A DNA stretch of 64,000 nt from Arcobacter sp. FWKO B. Its GTDB lineage: Bacteria; Campylobacterota; Campylobacteria; Campylobacterales; Arcobacteraceae. The notes beneath the pieces were generated by a model. That model worked only from the letters and a program-made list of their open reading frames with translations, was not told the DNA's origin and ran no database searches. Below are positions 33,824-42,628 of this stretch, one piece after another. Made by a program: the position numbers and the translations under genes. Every line of letters begins with the position of its first letter. Position 1 is the stretch's first letter. Location of the stretch: NCBI RefSeq assembly GCF_014844135.1, contig NZ_CP041403.1, positions 1,426,001-1,490,000 on the forward strand. Direction: 5' to 3'.

Positions 33824-34462
33824 CTATTTTTTCTTTATCTCTAGTCTTTGTGGGCGTATTGATATATCTGTTATAACACCTTTGATATTAAGAACTTCTA
33901 ATACACTATCAGCTATAGTTTGAGGTAATAAATAGGTATCATCACTATGTGATGGTTCAAATTTTAGGTTGTCATAAAAAGGGGTTTTTGTAATATCTGG
34001 GTTGATAGAAGTTACCCTTACACCACTTTTTCTTACTTCTTCAAAAAGACTAAGAGAAAAGTCCCTAAGTCCAGCTTTACTAGCTGTATAAGTAGCACTA
34101 AATTTAGAGTGTTTTGTAGCTTCTATGGAAGTTATATTTATAATATGCCCTTTTGTTTTTTTGAGACTTCTTAGAAAAAGGTTTGATAGTATAATAGGAG
34201 CTGTTAGATTTACTGCTATAAGCTGAGAGATGTTTTTTGGGTTTAGCTCTTCGTGTGGTTCAAACATCCCAAATCCAGCTGAGTTTATAAGCACATCTAT
34301 ATCATTAGATGCCAAAATATCTTTAGCTTCTTTTTCTATACTAGCAACATCCTCAAGCCTTGAAGTAAATGATATAATATAGTAACCATTTTTTTCTAAA
34401 ACTTCAGCGATAGCTTTACCTATACCGCTACTACTTCCCGTGAGAACTACTTTTTTATCCAT
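33824..34462 (-). CDS. Short-chain dehydrogenase/reductase
   Basis: A 212-residue NAD(P)-dependent oxidoreductase fold. The cofactor motif is VVLTGSSSGIGKAIA at the N-terminus. The catalytic Ser is in IINITSIEATKHSKFSATYTASKAGL, with the Tyr and Lys of YxxxK present. INSAGFGMFEP corresponds to the NNAG motif. The substrate is unknown. It overlaps the upstream hepT by 8 bp. Confidence 0.92.
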   Translation of the reverse strand: MDKKVVLTGSSSGIGKAIAEVLEKNGYYIISFTSRLEDVASIEKEAKDILASNDIDVLINSAGFGMFEPHEELNPKNISQLIAVNLTAPIILSNLFLRSLKKTKGHIINITSIEATKHSKFSATYTASKAGLRDFSLSLFEEVRKSGVRVTSINPDITKTPFYDNLKFEPSHSDDTYLLPQTIADSVLEVLNIKGVITDISIRPQRLEIKKK

Positions 34463-34883
34463 ATAGTTTTTTATCCAAATTTATTAAAAAATCTATTAGT
34501 TTAGCATTATTAATATTTTCCTCTTTTGCAAATTGAATGGCATTTTTAATATTAATTGTTTTACAAAGTATTATTAAATAATCTAAAAAAGCAGGTAGTT
34601 TATGTTGTATAACATCCCATACTATATCTTCATCAATCCCAAAATAAGCATGGCTAATTTGATTTCTAAAATCTACAATTCTTCGATATTCTGATGAAAT
34701 AGTATTTGTATTAATAAGTATTTTTGAGGCTTCTCCTATTATTTCCAATTCTCTTATGGAAGCATCCCAATTAATTTCACTATTTAAAAAATCCTGTGCA
34801 TTTGTGAAGTTTTCAGTATATCTTGATATTTTATTACTTGCAATAAAAATATCTAATATATAAAGAGAAATATCTCTATACAT
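34455..34883 (-). CDS. HepT-like toxin (DUF86 RNase family)
   Basis: All-helical HEPN-type protein, 142 residues. The RX4HXY motif is present as RNQISHAY near residue 83, and GEASKILI precedes it. HepT toxins are RNases, but with MntA partners they are blocked by AMPylation of this motif tyrosine. The start overlaps mntA by 8 bp, the classic order of nucleotidyltransferase first and HEPN second. Confidence 0.88.
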   Translation of the reverse strand: MYRDISLYILDIFIASNKISRYTENFTNAQDFLNSEINWDASIRELEIIGEASKILINTNTISSEYRRIVDFRNQISHAYFGIDEDIVWDVIQHKLPAFLDYLIILCKTINIKNAIQFAKEENINNAKLIDFLINLDKKLYG

Positions 34884-35160
34884 AAATTATCTCATTTTTA
34901 ACTTTATTTTCAATTAGTTTTCTTAGATTTTTTTCTAGCCCAAGATCAACTCTCTTTTCTAGTTTTGTTTCAAGGAATTCTTTTAAGTCGTAATATTTAT
35001 CAAAATCAGATGGCATTTGTACAATAATATCAATATCACTACTTTCTTTTTGATTATCTGTCGCGTAGCTTCCAAATAATCCAATTTTTTCGACATCATA
35101 CTTTTCTTTAAGTAGTTGTTTATGACTTGATAAAAAATTTAATACAAATGTTTTTGTCAT
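34876..35160 (-). CDS. MntA-type nucleotidyltransferase antitoxin
   Basis: A minimal nucleotidyltransferase of 94 residues. The active-site motif GLFGSYATDNQKESSDIDII has the GSY...SDID arrangement with two metal-binding aspartates. ATG at 35160 follows GAGGGA; a TTG five codons upstream would swallow this ribosome site. Forms a toxin-antitoxin pair with the HepT gene it overlaps. Confidence 0.88.
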   Translation of the reverse strand: MTKTFVLNFLSSHKQLLKEKYDVEKIGLFGSYATDNQKESSDIDIIVQMPSDFDKYYDLKEFLETKLEKRVDLGLEKNLRKLIENKVKNEIIYV

Positions 35161-35207
35161 AATACCATCCCTCAATTTGCAATTTTACGAATTATAACAT
35201 ATTTATA

Positions 35208-35825
35208 CTATTTAGTTCTTTTCGTAATAATCCCTTTTTTGATTTGAAGTCTTATATAAAATATTGCACCCACAACCAATAGTACCAAAATTGATACAAT
35301 AATAGTTTGTAAATACTCTTTAAGCATCACTTCATTATGCCCTATATAATATCCCAGAAGTGCCAAAATAGCTACCCAAATCCCAGCTCCAAGTGATGTA
35401 TATATGCTAAATTTTAGTAAATCCATCCTTGCTAGACCTGCTGGAAGTGAGATATATTGTCTAACAGCAGGTATTAATCTTCCACTAAATGTAGAGATAT
35501 GTCCGTGTTTTGCAAAGAAATCTTCCATTTTTTCCAAAGTTTGCTCTTTTATCAACACATATTTGCCATATTTTGCCAAAAATGCTCTACCAAAACGGAT
35601 AGCCAGATAGTAGTTAAACAAAGCCCCAGCAAGACTCCCCCCAATACCACATGCAATTGCAAGAGCTAAATTCATCTCCCCTTTATAAGCAAGATACCCA
35701 GCAGGAATCATAACCACTTCAGATGGAAATGGGAAAAAAGAACTCTCCAAAAACATCATGACAAATATCCCAATATACCCCAAATCCCCAACAGTCTTAA
35801 CTATCCAAGCAATAATCTCACCCAT
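35208..35825 (-). CDS. DedA-family membrane protein
   Basis: A 205-residue inner-membrane protein with about five hydrophobic segments. [22 protein letters not shown] near residue 26 and [22 protein letters not shown] near 115 are the two DedA signatures, including the acidic and arginine residues needed for function. Members act as lipid (undecaprenyl phosphate or phospholipid) flippases. It is the last gene of the operon starting at 41724 and overlaps the SPL-like gene by 8 bp. Confidence 0.93.
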   Translation of the reverse strand: MGEIIAWIVKTVGDLGYIGIFVMMFLESSFFPFPSEVVMIPAGYLAYKGEMNLALAIACGIGGSLAGALFNYYLAIRFGRAFLAKYGKYVLIKEQTLEKMEDFFAKHGHISTFSGRLIPAVRQYISLPAGLARMDLLKFSIYTSLGAGIWVAILALLGYYIGHNEVMLKEYLQTIIVSILVLLVVGAIFYIRLQIKKGIITKRTK

Positions 35826-37020
35826 TCATATCCCCCATCTTAACTCTGAACCCTTCAACCTTTTTCATATAAGCTTCTTTCATAAACTCTTCAAATTGGT
35901 TGTTTGAGATATACTCATATCCAAAAACCTCTTTCCATAAACTTTCATCTTCCATGCAAAGATAAAAAAACACATCCTTATACCAAGGCTTGAAGCTTTC
36001 ATAGGCATGCTTGAACATCTCTTTTTTTAGTTCTAGTGGATAGGAGTATTTACCATTTGCATCATCAAAAGGCATTTGTAATATCTTACTTTTTAATCCT
36101 CTTTGGCGAAGTTTCTTAAGAACAGGCTTTATAAAAGTAAGCGTACCAAATGAGACTAAAGCCACCATTTTTGGATCAAATTCTTTTATAAGTCTAGCAT
36201 AAATCTTACCATATTCAAGTAAATAGTTTTCAAACACAACTATTGGATGAAAGTGAAAACCTACCAAAATGCCTTTACGCGATAGTTTAAGTGCTGATTG
36301 TATTCTACTGTCAAGGCTAGCACTTAAGTGTTCTTCATTATCTATTATGATTTGAGGATTTAGACTCCAAGTTACAATCACATTTTTTGGAACGACATTT
36401 TCAAGTAAATAGTTTATATTATCAGATTTGGTTTTTAGTTCTAGTATTACATTAGGATTTGTTTTTGCAAAATCAAACAAAGCTTCAAGTGTACCAAATT
36501 TATTTCCCCACATCAAAGAATCGCTACTTTGCCCAGTACCTATGTGATATATCTCATTTGGGTCAAGTTGTATTGTTTTGAGTTTTTCATTAAAGCTTGA
36601 ATCAATACCTATTTTGTTTTCATTATAAAAAGATTGTATAGCACAATAACTACAATCAAACCCACAACTTTGAACTGCATCAAGTGTCAAAAGATTACAA
36701 CACCTAGTTTTTGGACTTGCAACTGGACACATTCCAAATCCAAGAGTTTCATTTGTATGTGATACAAAAGAGATTTTTCTACTATTGTCATATGTGATAT
36801 TTTTAAAGTTTTGATAATTAGTTGGAGTGTTTTTTAGATTGTTCCATATATTTTCATAATATCTTACAATTTGTCTTAAAAGCTCTTTGTCTTTATACTT
36901 TTCGCACAAATGATGTGGAAAGAGTTCTTCTAAACTCTTTTCGTTCCACATTTTAAAATCTTGTGCGATAGTGTCTAAAATCTTTTTTTGTGATACGCTA
37001 AAAGGAAAATTCTCAATCAT
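35818..37020 (-). CDS. Spore photoproduct lyase-like radical SAM protein
   Basis: A 400-residue protein. The radical SAM cluster motif is CGFDCSYC near residue 144 (CX3CX2C, as in SplB-like proteins), preceded by [10 protein letters not shown]. Further signatures are [21 protein letters not shown] and [10 protein letters not shown], in line with the SPL family. Campylobacterota do not sporulate, so it does not act on spore DNA; the substrate is unknown. It overlaps DUF1538 by 1 bp and dedA by 8 bp. Confidence 0.82.
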   Translation of the reverse strand: MIENFPFSVSQKKILDTIAQDFKMWNEKSLEELFPHHLCEKYKDKELLRQIVRYYENIWNNLKNTPTNYQNFKNITYDNSRKISFVSHTNETLGFGMCPVASPKTRCCNLLTLDAVQSCGFDCSYCAIQSFYNENKIGIDSSFNEKLKTIQLDPNEIYHIGTGQSSDSLMWGNKFGTLEALFDFAKTNPNVILELKTKSDNINYLLENVVPKNVIVTWSLNPQIIIDNEEHLSASLDSRIQSALKLSRKGILVGFHFHPIVVFENYLLEYGKIYARLIKEFDPKMVALVSFGTLTFIKPVLKKLRQRGLKSKILQMPFDDANGKYSYPLELKKEMFKHAYESFKPWYKDVFFYLCMEDESLWKEVFGYEYISNNQFEEFMKEAYMKKVEGFRVKMGDMNG

Positions 37021-38513
37021 TAACTTTTATTGCCAAACTTTGAAATCAATATACTATATCCCATAACTGTTATCATAGGAAAAACAGACGCAAATGCAAT
37101 TAATCCAAATCCATCCATCAAAGGATCTCTACCATCAATATTTGTTGCTAAAAAGAGTCCAAAAGCTGTAACTATTGGTACTGTAATTTCAGAAGTTGTT
37201 ACACCCCCAAGGTCAAATGCAAATGCTACTATCTCTTTTGGAGCTATTAATGTAAGTATAACTACGATAGAATATAATATTGTAATAAGTAGCCAAATAT
37301 TGTATCCATTAACAATTTTATAAGCACCAAATAATATACCACACCCAACACCAAGGGCTACAAGGGTTCTAATAATAGATACATTTAGCCTTATAGAAGA
37401 CATTTTATCAGCTTGTTTTATAACAGCTACAAGGGCAGGTTCTGCCATAGTAGTACCAAATCCTATCAAAAAGGCAAACAAATATATGAAAAATACATTA
37501 TTCATAGTAACAAGATTATTTGCTATAGATTCTCCAATAGGAAAAAGACCAAGTTTTATCCCTATTATAAAAGCATATAACCCAATTACTAAAAATATAA
37601 AACCAAATATTACACCACCTATATTTGGTAATGGCTTTTTAATGATTAGATATTGAAATATTAAAATAGTTGCTATTATAGGAACTAAATTTAGAAATGT
37701 TTTAAATAAATCACCAATAACACCAAAAAGTGTGAAACCAGCAACATAATGAGTTTCATCTTCTAGTTGTTCTTTTGCAACCTCTAGGGCTTCAAGTGAA
37801 AAGTCCCCTCCAAGTGCAAACATACCATAAATTTGAATACTTATCATAGGGGTGATTGCAGCTAATGCAACAAAGCCAAAGCCATCTTTCAAGACATTTT
37901 TACCCTGTAAAGCTGATGCAATACCTATACCAAGAGCAACAATCAAAGGTACGGTTGCAACATTAGTTGCTACTCCACCAGAATCATATGCAAGTCCTAT
38001 AATTGATGGTGGAGTAAAATATGTAATAATTAATACTAAAATATATCCAATAATAATGATTTTTGCAATATTCCATCCAAGAATAGTTCTAATAATACCA
38101 AAAGCAGTAATTGCCCCAACACTTGTAGCAATAATTAGCCTTAGTGTCCAAGGATCAAGTGCACCATTTGTAATACTTCCAGCTTGAGAAGCAACAGCTA
38201 TAATAGCAGGTTCGGCAATAGAAGCTCCAAATCCAAGTGCAAACCCAAATAGGGCAAACCAAAAAATAGATTTTCGCTCCAAAAATTCACTTGATAGATT
38301 GTTACCCAAAGGAAATATACCAATTTCAAGCCCCATAAGAAAAAATGTAACACCTATAATTACAATAAAAAATCCAATAGAAATAGAAAATACATCTTCT
38401 GGAATTGACTGGAATACAAAAAGCTGAAATCCGATTATTATAAGAAGTATTGGTATAAGATTGATAAAAGATTCAATAAAAGTTTTTTTGAATTCTTTTA
38501 TTAATTCTGTCAT
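37020..38513 (-). CDS. DUF1538-family membrane protein, two tandem repeats
   Basis: A 497-residue polytopic protein with about 12 hydrophobic segments arranged as an internal duplication. Repeat 1 has FGASIAEPAIIAVASQAG near residue 96 and repeat 2 has FGTTMAEPALVAVIKQAD near 350, each followed by RTI/RTL and GYNIW- or GWNIA-like helices. The duplication suggests a transporter with inverted or parallel repeats. A CBS gene (1-bp overlap) and a PII-like gene are directly upstream. The substrate is unknown; regulated ion or small-solute transport is inferred. Confidence 0.88.
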   Translation of the reverse strand: MTELIKEFKKTFIESFINLIPILLIIIGFQLFVFQSIPEDVFSISIGFFIVIIGVTFFLMGLEIGIFPLGNNLSSEFLERKSIFWFALFGFALGFGASIAEPAIIAVASQAGSITNGALDPWTLRLIIATSVGAITAFGIIRTILGWNIAKIIIIGYILVLIITYFTPPSIIGLAYDSGGVATNVATVPLIVALGIGIASALQGKNVLKDGFGFVALAAITPMISIQIYGMFALGGDFSLEALEVAKEQLEDETHYVAGFTLFGVIGDLFKTFLNLVPIIATILIFQYLIIKKPLPNIGGVIFGFIFLVIGLYAFIIGIKLGLFPIGESIANNLVTMNNVFFIYLFAFLIGFGTTMAEPALVAVIKQADKMSSIRLNVSIIRTLVALGVGCGILFGAYKIVNGYNIWLLITILYSIVVILTLIAPKEIVAFAFDLGGVTTSEITVPIVTAFGLFLATNIDGRDPLMDGFGLIAFASVFPMITVMGYSILISKFGNKS

Positions 38514-38899
38514 TAGTCAACCAATGTCATAAGATAATCAGTTAAATCTGTGATTGATAAAACACCTTGTAGTTCATTATTATCAGTCACAACTACCCTT
38601 TTTATATTGTGTTCTATCATTGTTTTTGCAGCATATTTTACATCTATTTTAGATGATACACTAAATGCTGGTTTTTTATATACATCATATACATTTAACA
38701 GGTCAATATCACCATCTTCTGCAACTATTTTCTCAAGTATTTGTGTATTAGTTATAATTCCATAGGCATCGCTAGGGGAATTTTTATCAACAATAAGAGA
38801 CTTTAATTTTTTCTCTTTCATTAATTGTAAGGCTTCTTTTAATGTTGCATATGGCTTAATTGTTGTTACATTTTGTTTCATTATATTTTCTACTAGCAT
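38513..38899 (-). CDS. Stand-alone CBS-pair protein
   Basis: A 128-residue protein consisting of two CBS motifs. The first is MKQNVTTIKPYATLKEAL and KSLIVDKNSPSDAYGIIT, the second is KPAFSVSSKIDVKYAAKTM, KRVVVTDNNELQGVLSITDL. CBS pairs bind adenosyl nucleotides such as AMP, ATP or c-di-AMP. It overlaps DUF1538 by one base, so it probably gates that membrane protein. Confidence 0.93.
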   Translation of the reverse strand: MLVENIMKQNVTTIKPYATLKEALQLMKEKKLKSLIVDKNSPSDAYGIITNTQILEKIVAEDGDIDLLNVYDVYKKPAFSVSSKIDVKYAAKTMIEHNIKRVVVTDNNELQGVLSITDLTDYLMTLVD

Positions 38900-38908
38900 T
38901 TTATCTCC

Positions 38909-39259
38909 TTATAAATCATTTTCTTGTTTTATAGAATCTTCAAATTTTTTTAGAACTTCTCTATCAAGTCCAACTATATGTGATATGGGTGTGGTAAATG
39001 CTACACAATCTGTGGGATTGTTTTGTATCTCTTTATTGATAGCTTTAAGTACAGTTTTTGATAACTTTTCTTCTAGTATATATAAAATCACAGTTTGGTT
39101 TCCTTCAAAAGTAAGAGCAAAAAAACTCTTCTTCTCCCCACTACTACTCCCTCTACCTTGAAGAATAGTACCACCACTTGCACCTGCTTCTTTTGCAACA
39201 GATTTTAACTTATCTTCATATTCACTTGCTGTTATTACAACCAAAGCAACAAATTTCAT
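38909..39259 (-). CDS. PII-like signalling protein
   Basis: A 116-residue member of the PII superfamily. It starts MKFVALVVITASEYEDKL, and the T-loop segment GRGSSSGEKKSFFALTF lacks the Tyr-51 type site of GlnB. ILYILEEKLSKTVLKAI is the following strand-helix unit. Ligand-binding details differ from nitrogen PII. Nine bp separate it from the CBS gene and 20 bp from the stress protein gene. I read it as a sensor controlling the neighbouring DUF1538 transporter. Confidence 0.85.
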   Translation of the reverse strand: MKFVALVVITASEYEDKLKSVAKEAGASGGTILQGRGSSSGEKKSFFALTFEGNQTVILYILEEKLSKTVLKAINKEIQNNPTDCVAFTTPISHIVGLDREVLKKFEDSIKQENDL

Positions 39260-39279
39260 GTTTTCTCCTTAAATACCTT

Positions 39280-40107
39280 TTATTCTTTAAATATCAATAC
39301 ATCTTTTGTTGAGTGATCAAGCATATCAAATGTGAAAAAACTTATTTTACCTGTGGTATGCAATGATACCAAATCTACTCCATAAAGCCACTCTTCGTCA
39401 TTGAAATATGTTGGTGTTAATACATCATTTCTCATCTCTATGGAAACATTATGCTTTAGATTTGATAAGCTTCCCATGAATTTTTGTGCCATATCAACAT
39501 TTTGTGCAGTAATTTGTGATGAAAAATTAACAGCATCTTCTTTTTCTATCCCATAAATACCAAGTCGGCTTTCAAAAGGGATGCTGTATATATGAAGAAG
39601 TGTTATATCAGCATTATCAAATATTTCTAAAGTATCATCAATTGCCTTTTTTGACTCATTTGAAAAGTCTGTAGGCATTAGTATTTTATTGTACTCTTTT
39701 TGTTTGTCATTTTTAATCACAAGTACAGGGATATTTGAAGATCTGATTATCTTTTTGGTGGTTGAGCCAGTTATTAGTCTATCTAGTCTAAAAGACTCAC
39801 CACTTGAACCAATTATTAATAAATTTATATTTAGTTCTTTTTCAAGTTTTTGAAGTTCGGTTTGAATATCACCTTTTGAAATAAAGAAAGAATCTTTATT
39901 GATATGTGGGAATTTTTGTTCCAAAAACTTCCAGCAATTATTTTTGATTTTGTATATATCATCCTTAAAACTAAAAAAACTATCCTCAACAACATGAGCT
40001 ATATATAATTTCCAGCCATATTTATTTGATAAAAAAATTGCTTTATTTAGTACAATTTCACTAACTTTCGAAAAGTCAATAGATACCAATATTGAAAACT
40101 GTTTCAC
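39280..40107 (-). CDS. Tandem universal stress protein
   Basis: A 275-residue protein with two UspA-like domains. Domain 1 starts FSILVSIDFSKVSEIVLNKA and has the nucleotide motif GSSGESFRLDRLITGSTTKK (G2xG9GS type) near residue 97. Domain 2 (from about residue 138) starts YNKILMPTDFSNESKKAI and lacks the glycine motif. The first domain probably binds ATP. It abuts the antiporter gene without a gap, a common arrangement in ion-homeostasis operons. Confidence 0.9.
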   Translation of the reverse strand: MKQFSILVSIDFSKVSEIVLNKAIFLSNKYGWKLYIAHVVEDSFFSFKDDIYKIKNNCWKFLEQKFPHINKDSFFISKGDIQTELQKLEKELNINLLIIGSSGESFRLDRLITGSTTKKIIRSSNIPVLVIKNDKQKEYNKILMPTDFSNESKKAIDDTLEIFDNADITLLHIYSIPFESRLGIYGIEKEDAVNFSSQITAQNVDMAQKFMGSLSNLKHNVSIEMRNDVLTPTYFNDEEWLYGVDLVSLHTTGKISFFTFDMLDHSTKDVLIFKE

Positions 40108-41724
40108 TTAAGCCCCTTTGTTTTGAGTTGTAATTAGTTCAGAAATTTTTTGACTTAGGATTTGATTTTCCACCATAATATTTTCAAAGTCAAATTCTTT
40201 GATTATATCTCGCTCTGATTTAGCATGAACTTTTACTATAATTTTGTTTTTATCTATAAGTTCAACTAAAGTTTCACATATTGTGTAGAGCTTTTTTGGA
40301 TTATCTATAGCAACTATAACATTTTTTGCTTCTTTGATATTAAGATTTTGTAAAAGATCTTTTTTGGCAGCATTTCCAAATATCACACTATAGCCACTTG
40401 CTAGTCCTTTTTGAAAACCATCTATATTGTTTTCTATTGCAATATAAGGTTCACCTTGGGCTGTCAAACTATCAGCTACATTTCTACCAAATTCTCCAAG
40501 TCCAAGTATTATCACATGATCTTTTATACTAGCAGAATGAACTTCTAAGTCACAATATAGCTCTTTGTCATCATTGATTAATTTATCAGATATTGCTGAT
40601 AAATTTTTTAGAATAAATGGTGTTATTATCATTGTAAGTACAACAGTTACTATAAGTACTTGAGAATAAATAGATGGTATAATAGAACCACTTCTTGCAA
40701 GTTCTAAAATAGCTAAAGAAAACTCTCCAACTTGCATCAATGTAAGTGCAGTTTTTATGGATACTCTTCTATTTTCATTGTATCTTATTATAAAATATAC
40801 TATTGTAAATTTTAAAATCATAATAGCAGCTAATAGTGCTAATATTATATGAATATATTCAAAAATTACCTCAAAACTTAATTGCATACCCACGGTAATA
40901 AAGAAAATACCAAGTAAAATATCCCTAAATGGTACTAGGTCACTTTCTGCTTGGTGTTTGAATTTTGTTTCAGCTATCAACATACCAGCAATAAAAGCTC
41001 CAAGTGAATATGAAAAACCAAGCTCATGAGCAAGATATGATGCTCCAATTGCAAGGAATAAAATGGTAGCTATAAAAAGCTCATCAGAGTTTGTTTTAGT
41101 AATAGCTGTAAAAAATGGTTCAAGTAAGTATTTACCTATAACCCATAGAAGCCCAAGAAGCAACAGTGCATGCCATAACATTTCAAGTAGTACATCAGTG
41201 ATACTCTCACTAGAAGTAGAAGACATAAATCCAATAAGAAGTAAAATAGGGATAACAGCAATATCTTGCATAATCAAAATACCAAGCGATCGTTGTCCAT
41301 ATCTTTTGTTTATCTCACCAGTTTCATTGAATGTTTTTAGAATAATTGCAGTGGAAGAAAGTGCAAATGCCAAAGATAGTATTATCATAGCATTTTTTTC
41401 AATTCCAAAAATAAAATGCCCAATAATAAATACTATTAAAGCAGTAATACCAACTTGGAGTGAACCAGTGGTAAATACCTCATTTCTCATTCTTTTTAGG
41501 TGTTCTAGTGAAAACTCTAAACCTATTGTAAACATTAAAAAAACAACACCAAACTCTGCAATCTCTTTTAACTCATGGTTATTTACAGCATCATGGATAC
41601 CAAATCCATATGCTATAGCTGTACCAGTTAGAATATAACCTATGATTGTAGGTAAATGAAATTTTTTTAATACGATATTAATTACTAGTGCCAAAAATAG
41701 TGTTGTAACTATTATTGTTAGCAT
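40108..41724 (-). CDS. CPA2-family cation/proton antiporter with RCK domain (KefB-like)
   Basis: A 538-residue protein. The N-terminal 380 residues are about 12 membrane helices with LPTIIGYILTGTAIA, FLMFTIGLEFSLEHLKRM and LGFSYSLGAFIAGMLIAE, typical of Na/H exchanger and KefB/C antiporters. The C-terminal TrkA-N domain starts HVIILGLGEFGRNVADSL near residue 397 and senses nucleotide. It heads a seven-gene operon with USP, PII-like, CBS, DUF1538, SPL-like and DedA. Potassium or sodium efflux is likely; the ion cannot be read from the sequence. Confidence 0.92.
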   Translation of the reverse strand: MLTIIVTTLFLALVINIVLKKFHLPTIIGYILTGTAIAYGFGIHDAVNNHELKEIAEFGVVFLMFTIGLEFSLEHLKRMRNEVFTTGSLQVGITALIVFIIGHFIFGIEKNAMIILSLAFALSSTAIILKTFNETGEINKRYGQRSLGILIMQDIAVIPILLLIGFMSSTSSESITDVLLEMLWHALLLLGLLWVIGKYLLEPFFTAITKTNSDELFIATILFLAIGASYLAHELGFSYSLGAFIAGMLIAETKFKHQAESDLVPFRDILLGIFFITVGMQLSFEVIFEYIHIILALLAAIMILKFTIVYFIIRYNENRRVSIKTALTLMQVGEFSLAILELARSGSIIPSIYSQVLIVTVVLTMIITPFILKNLSAISDKLINDDKELYCDLEVHSASIKDHVIILGLGEFGRNVADSLTAQGEPYIAIENNIDGFQKGLASGYSVIFGNAAKKDLLQNLNIKEAKNVIVAIDNPKKLYTICETLVELIDKNKIIVKVHAKSERDIIKEFDFENIMVENQILSQKISELITTQNKGA

Positions 41725-41791
41725 ACTTACTCCCTTTTACTTTCTAAACCCACCATACACATGAGAGTTTATTTAGAAAATCTTTATTTAT

Positions 41792-41797
41792 ATTATA
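41792..41797 (-). promoter_or_regulatory. -10 hexamer of the antiporter operon
   Basis: Minus strand TATAAT inside GATATAATATAA, about 68 bp before the antiporter start. The -35 region is not clear. A perfect 7-bp inverted repeat (TTACTTT at 41817-41823, AAAGTAA at 41831-41837) lies just upstream. It could be an operator or the weak terminator of the lipoprotein gene behind it. Confidence 0.4.
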
Positions 41798-41868
41798 TCA
41801 AATAAATAATAAACAGTTACTTTGTCTAGTAAAGTAAGAAGTATTGTATTTGTATTTATTAATTATTC

Positions 41869-42036
41869 TTAATCTTTAGTTGCTTCGTGAATTGTTTTTT
41901 TTGTTGAATTATACACTTTAGATGATGTTTCTTTTGTAACTTCCCAAGCATCTGAGCTATCTTGTTTTACCCCTTGCCAAGTGGCACACCCTTGCAATAT
42001 AACTAATATAAAAAATATAGGTATTAATCGTTTCAT
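41869..42036 (-). CDS. Small entericidin-like lipoprotein, 55 aa
   Basis: A short frame with ATG at 42036 and TAA at 41869-41871. MKRLIPIFFILVILQGC is a lipoprotein signal with lipobox LQGC at residues 14-17. The mature 39 residues (ATWQGVKQDSSD, then VTKETSSKVYNSTKKTIHEA) are hydrophilic, charged and likely helical, as in entericidin-type envelope lipoproteins. It is alone between the antiporter operon and the nucleosidase gene, with the ribosome site AAGGGT. The function is not known. Confidence 0.75.
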   Translation of the reverse strand: MKRLIPIFFILVILQGCATWQGVKQDSSDAWEVTKETSSKVYNSTKKTIHEATKD

Positions 42037-42106
42037 TTAGAACCCTTATAGTTTATTAAAATTAAGGACATTATACCAAAATTACTAAAAATAGTAAATA
42101 TAATAA

Positions 42107-42628
42107 TTAAAATATTTTTTTTATGGTTTGTTTGATAAGTTTTTTAATAAAATCTTTGCATGGTACTGTGGTATCAAGATAATCACTTATGACTTTAAAC
42201 ACATAAATATTTTCTTTTTGGATATATTTACTTGTAATATCTATAAAATAAGATGATTCCATGTCATATAAAGAAGTGACTGAGATAGAAGAAGATGCTG
42301 GGGTATCCACCGTAATAATAGGTAGATGATGAATACCTTCAAGTTGATGTGTGGTACATACTAGTTCGCCTATTGGGTATGCTGTATCATTGCATCCAGC
42401 TATACCGATGTTGATAGCTTTGGTAAATGTATATTTGATATAAATATCTTCAAGTGAAATAATGGTTTTTTCTTTTCCTATACCACCAACCAAAAGTAAT
42501 ATATCATCATTTTCAAAGGTATTTTTGGAGGTTTTCGTAAGTTTAAGATATTCCACTATACCTTGAGCTTCGCAAGGCATAGCGGTATGGATAAGGATTG
42601 GTTTAGATTGCAAAATACTTAGCTTCAT
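42107..42628 (-). CDS. Nucleoside phosphorylase-fold protein (MTAN/purine-nucleosidase-like)
   Basis: A 173-residue protein of the PNP/UDP phosphorylase superfamily. Its signatures are ILIHTAMPCEAQGIVEYL, LLLVGGIGKEKTI, INIGIAGCNDTAYPIGELV and TVDTPASSSISVTSLYDMES, the last holding the Met-Glu-Ser residues that contact the ribose. It is shorter than the ~230 residues of MTA/SAH nucleosidases. The 5' end overlaps metH by 26 bp. Futalosine hydrolase and SAH/MTA nucleosidase are the two likely activities; co-transcription with metH favours a role in the methionine cycle. Confidence 0.7.
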   Translation of the reverse strand: MKLSILQSKPILIHTAMPCEAQGIVEYLKLTKTSKNTFENDDILLLVGGIGKEKTIISLEDIYIKYTFTKAINIGIAGCNDTAYPIGELVCTTHQLEGIHHLPIITVDTPASSSISVTSLYDMESSYFIDITSKYIQKENIYVFKVISDYLDTTVPCKDFIKKLIKQTIKKIF

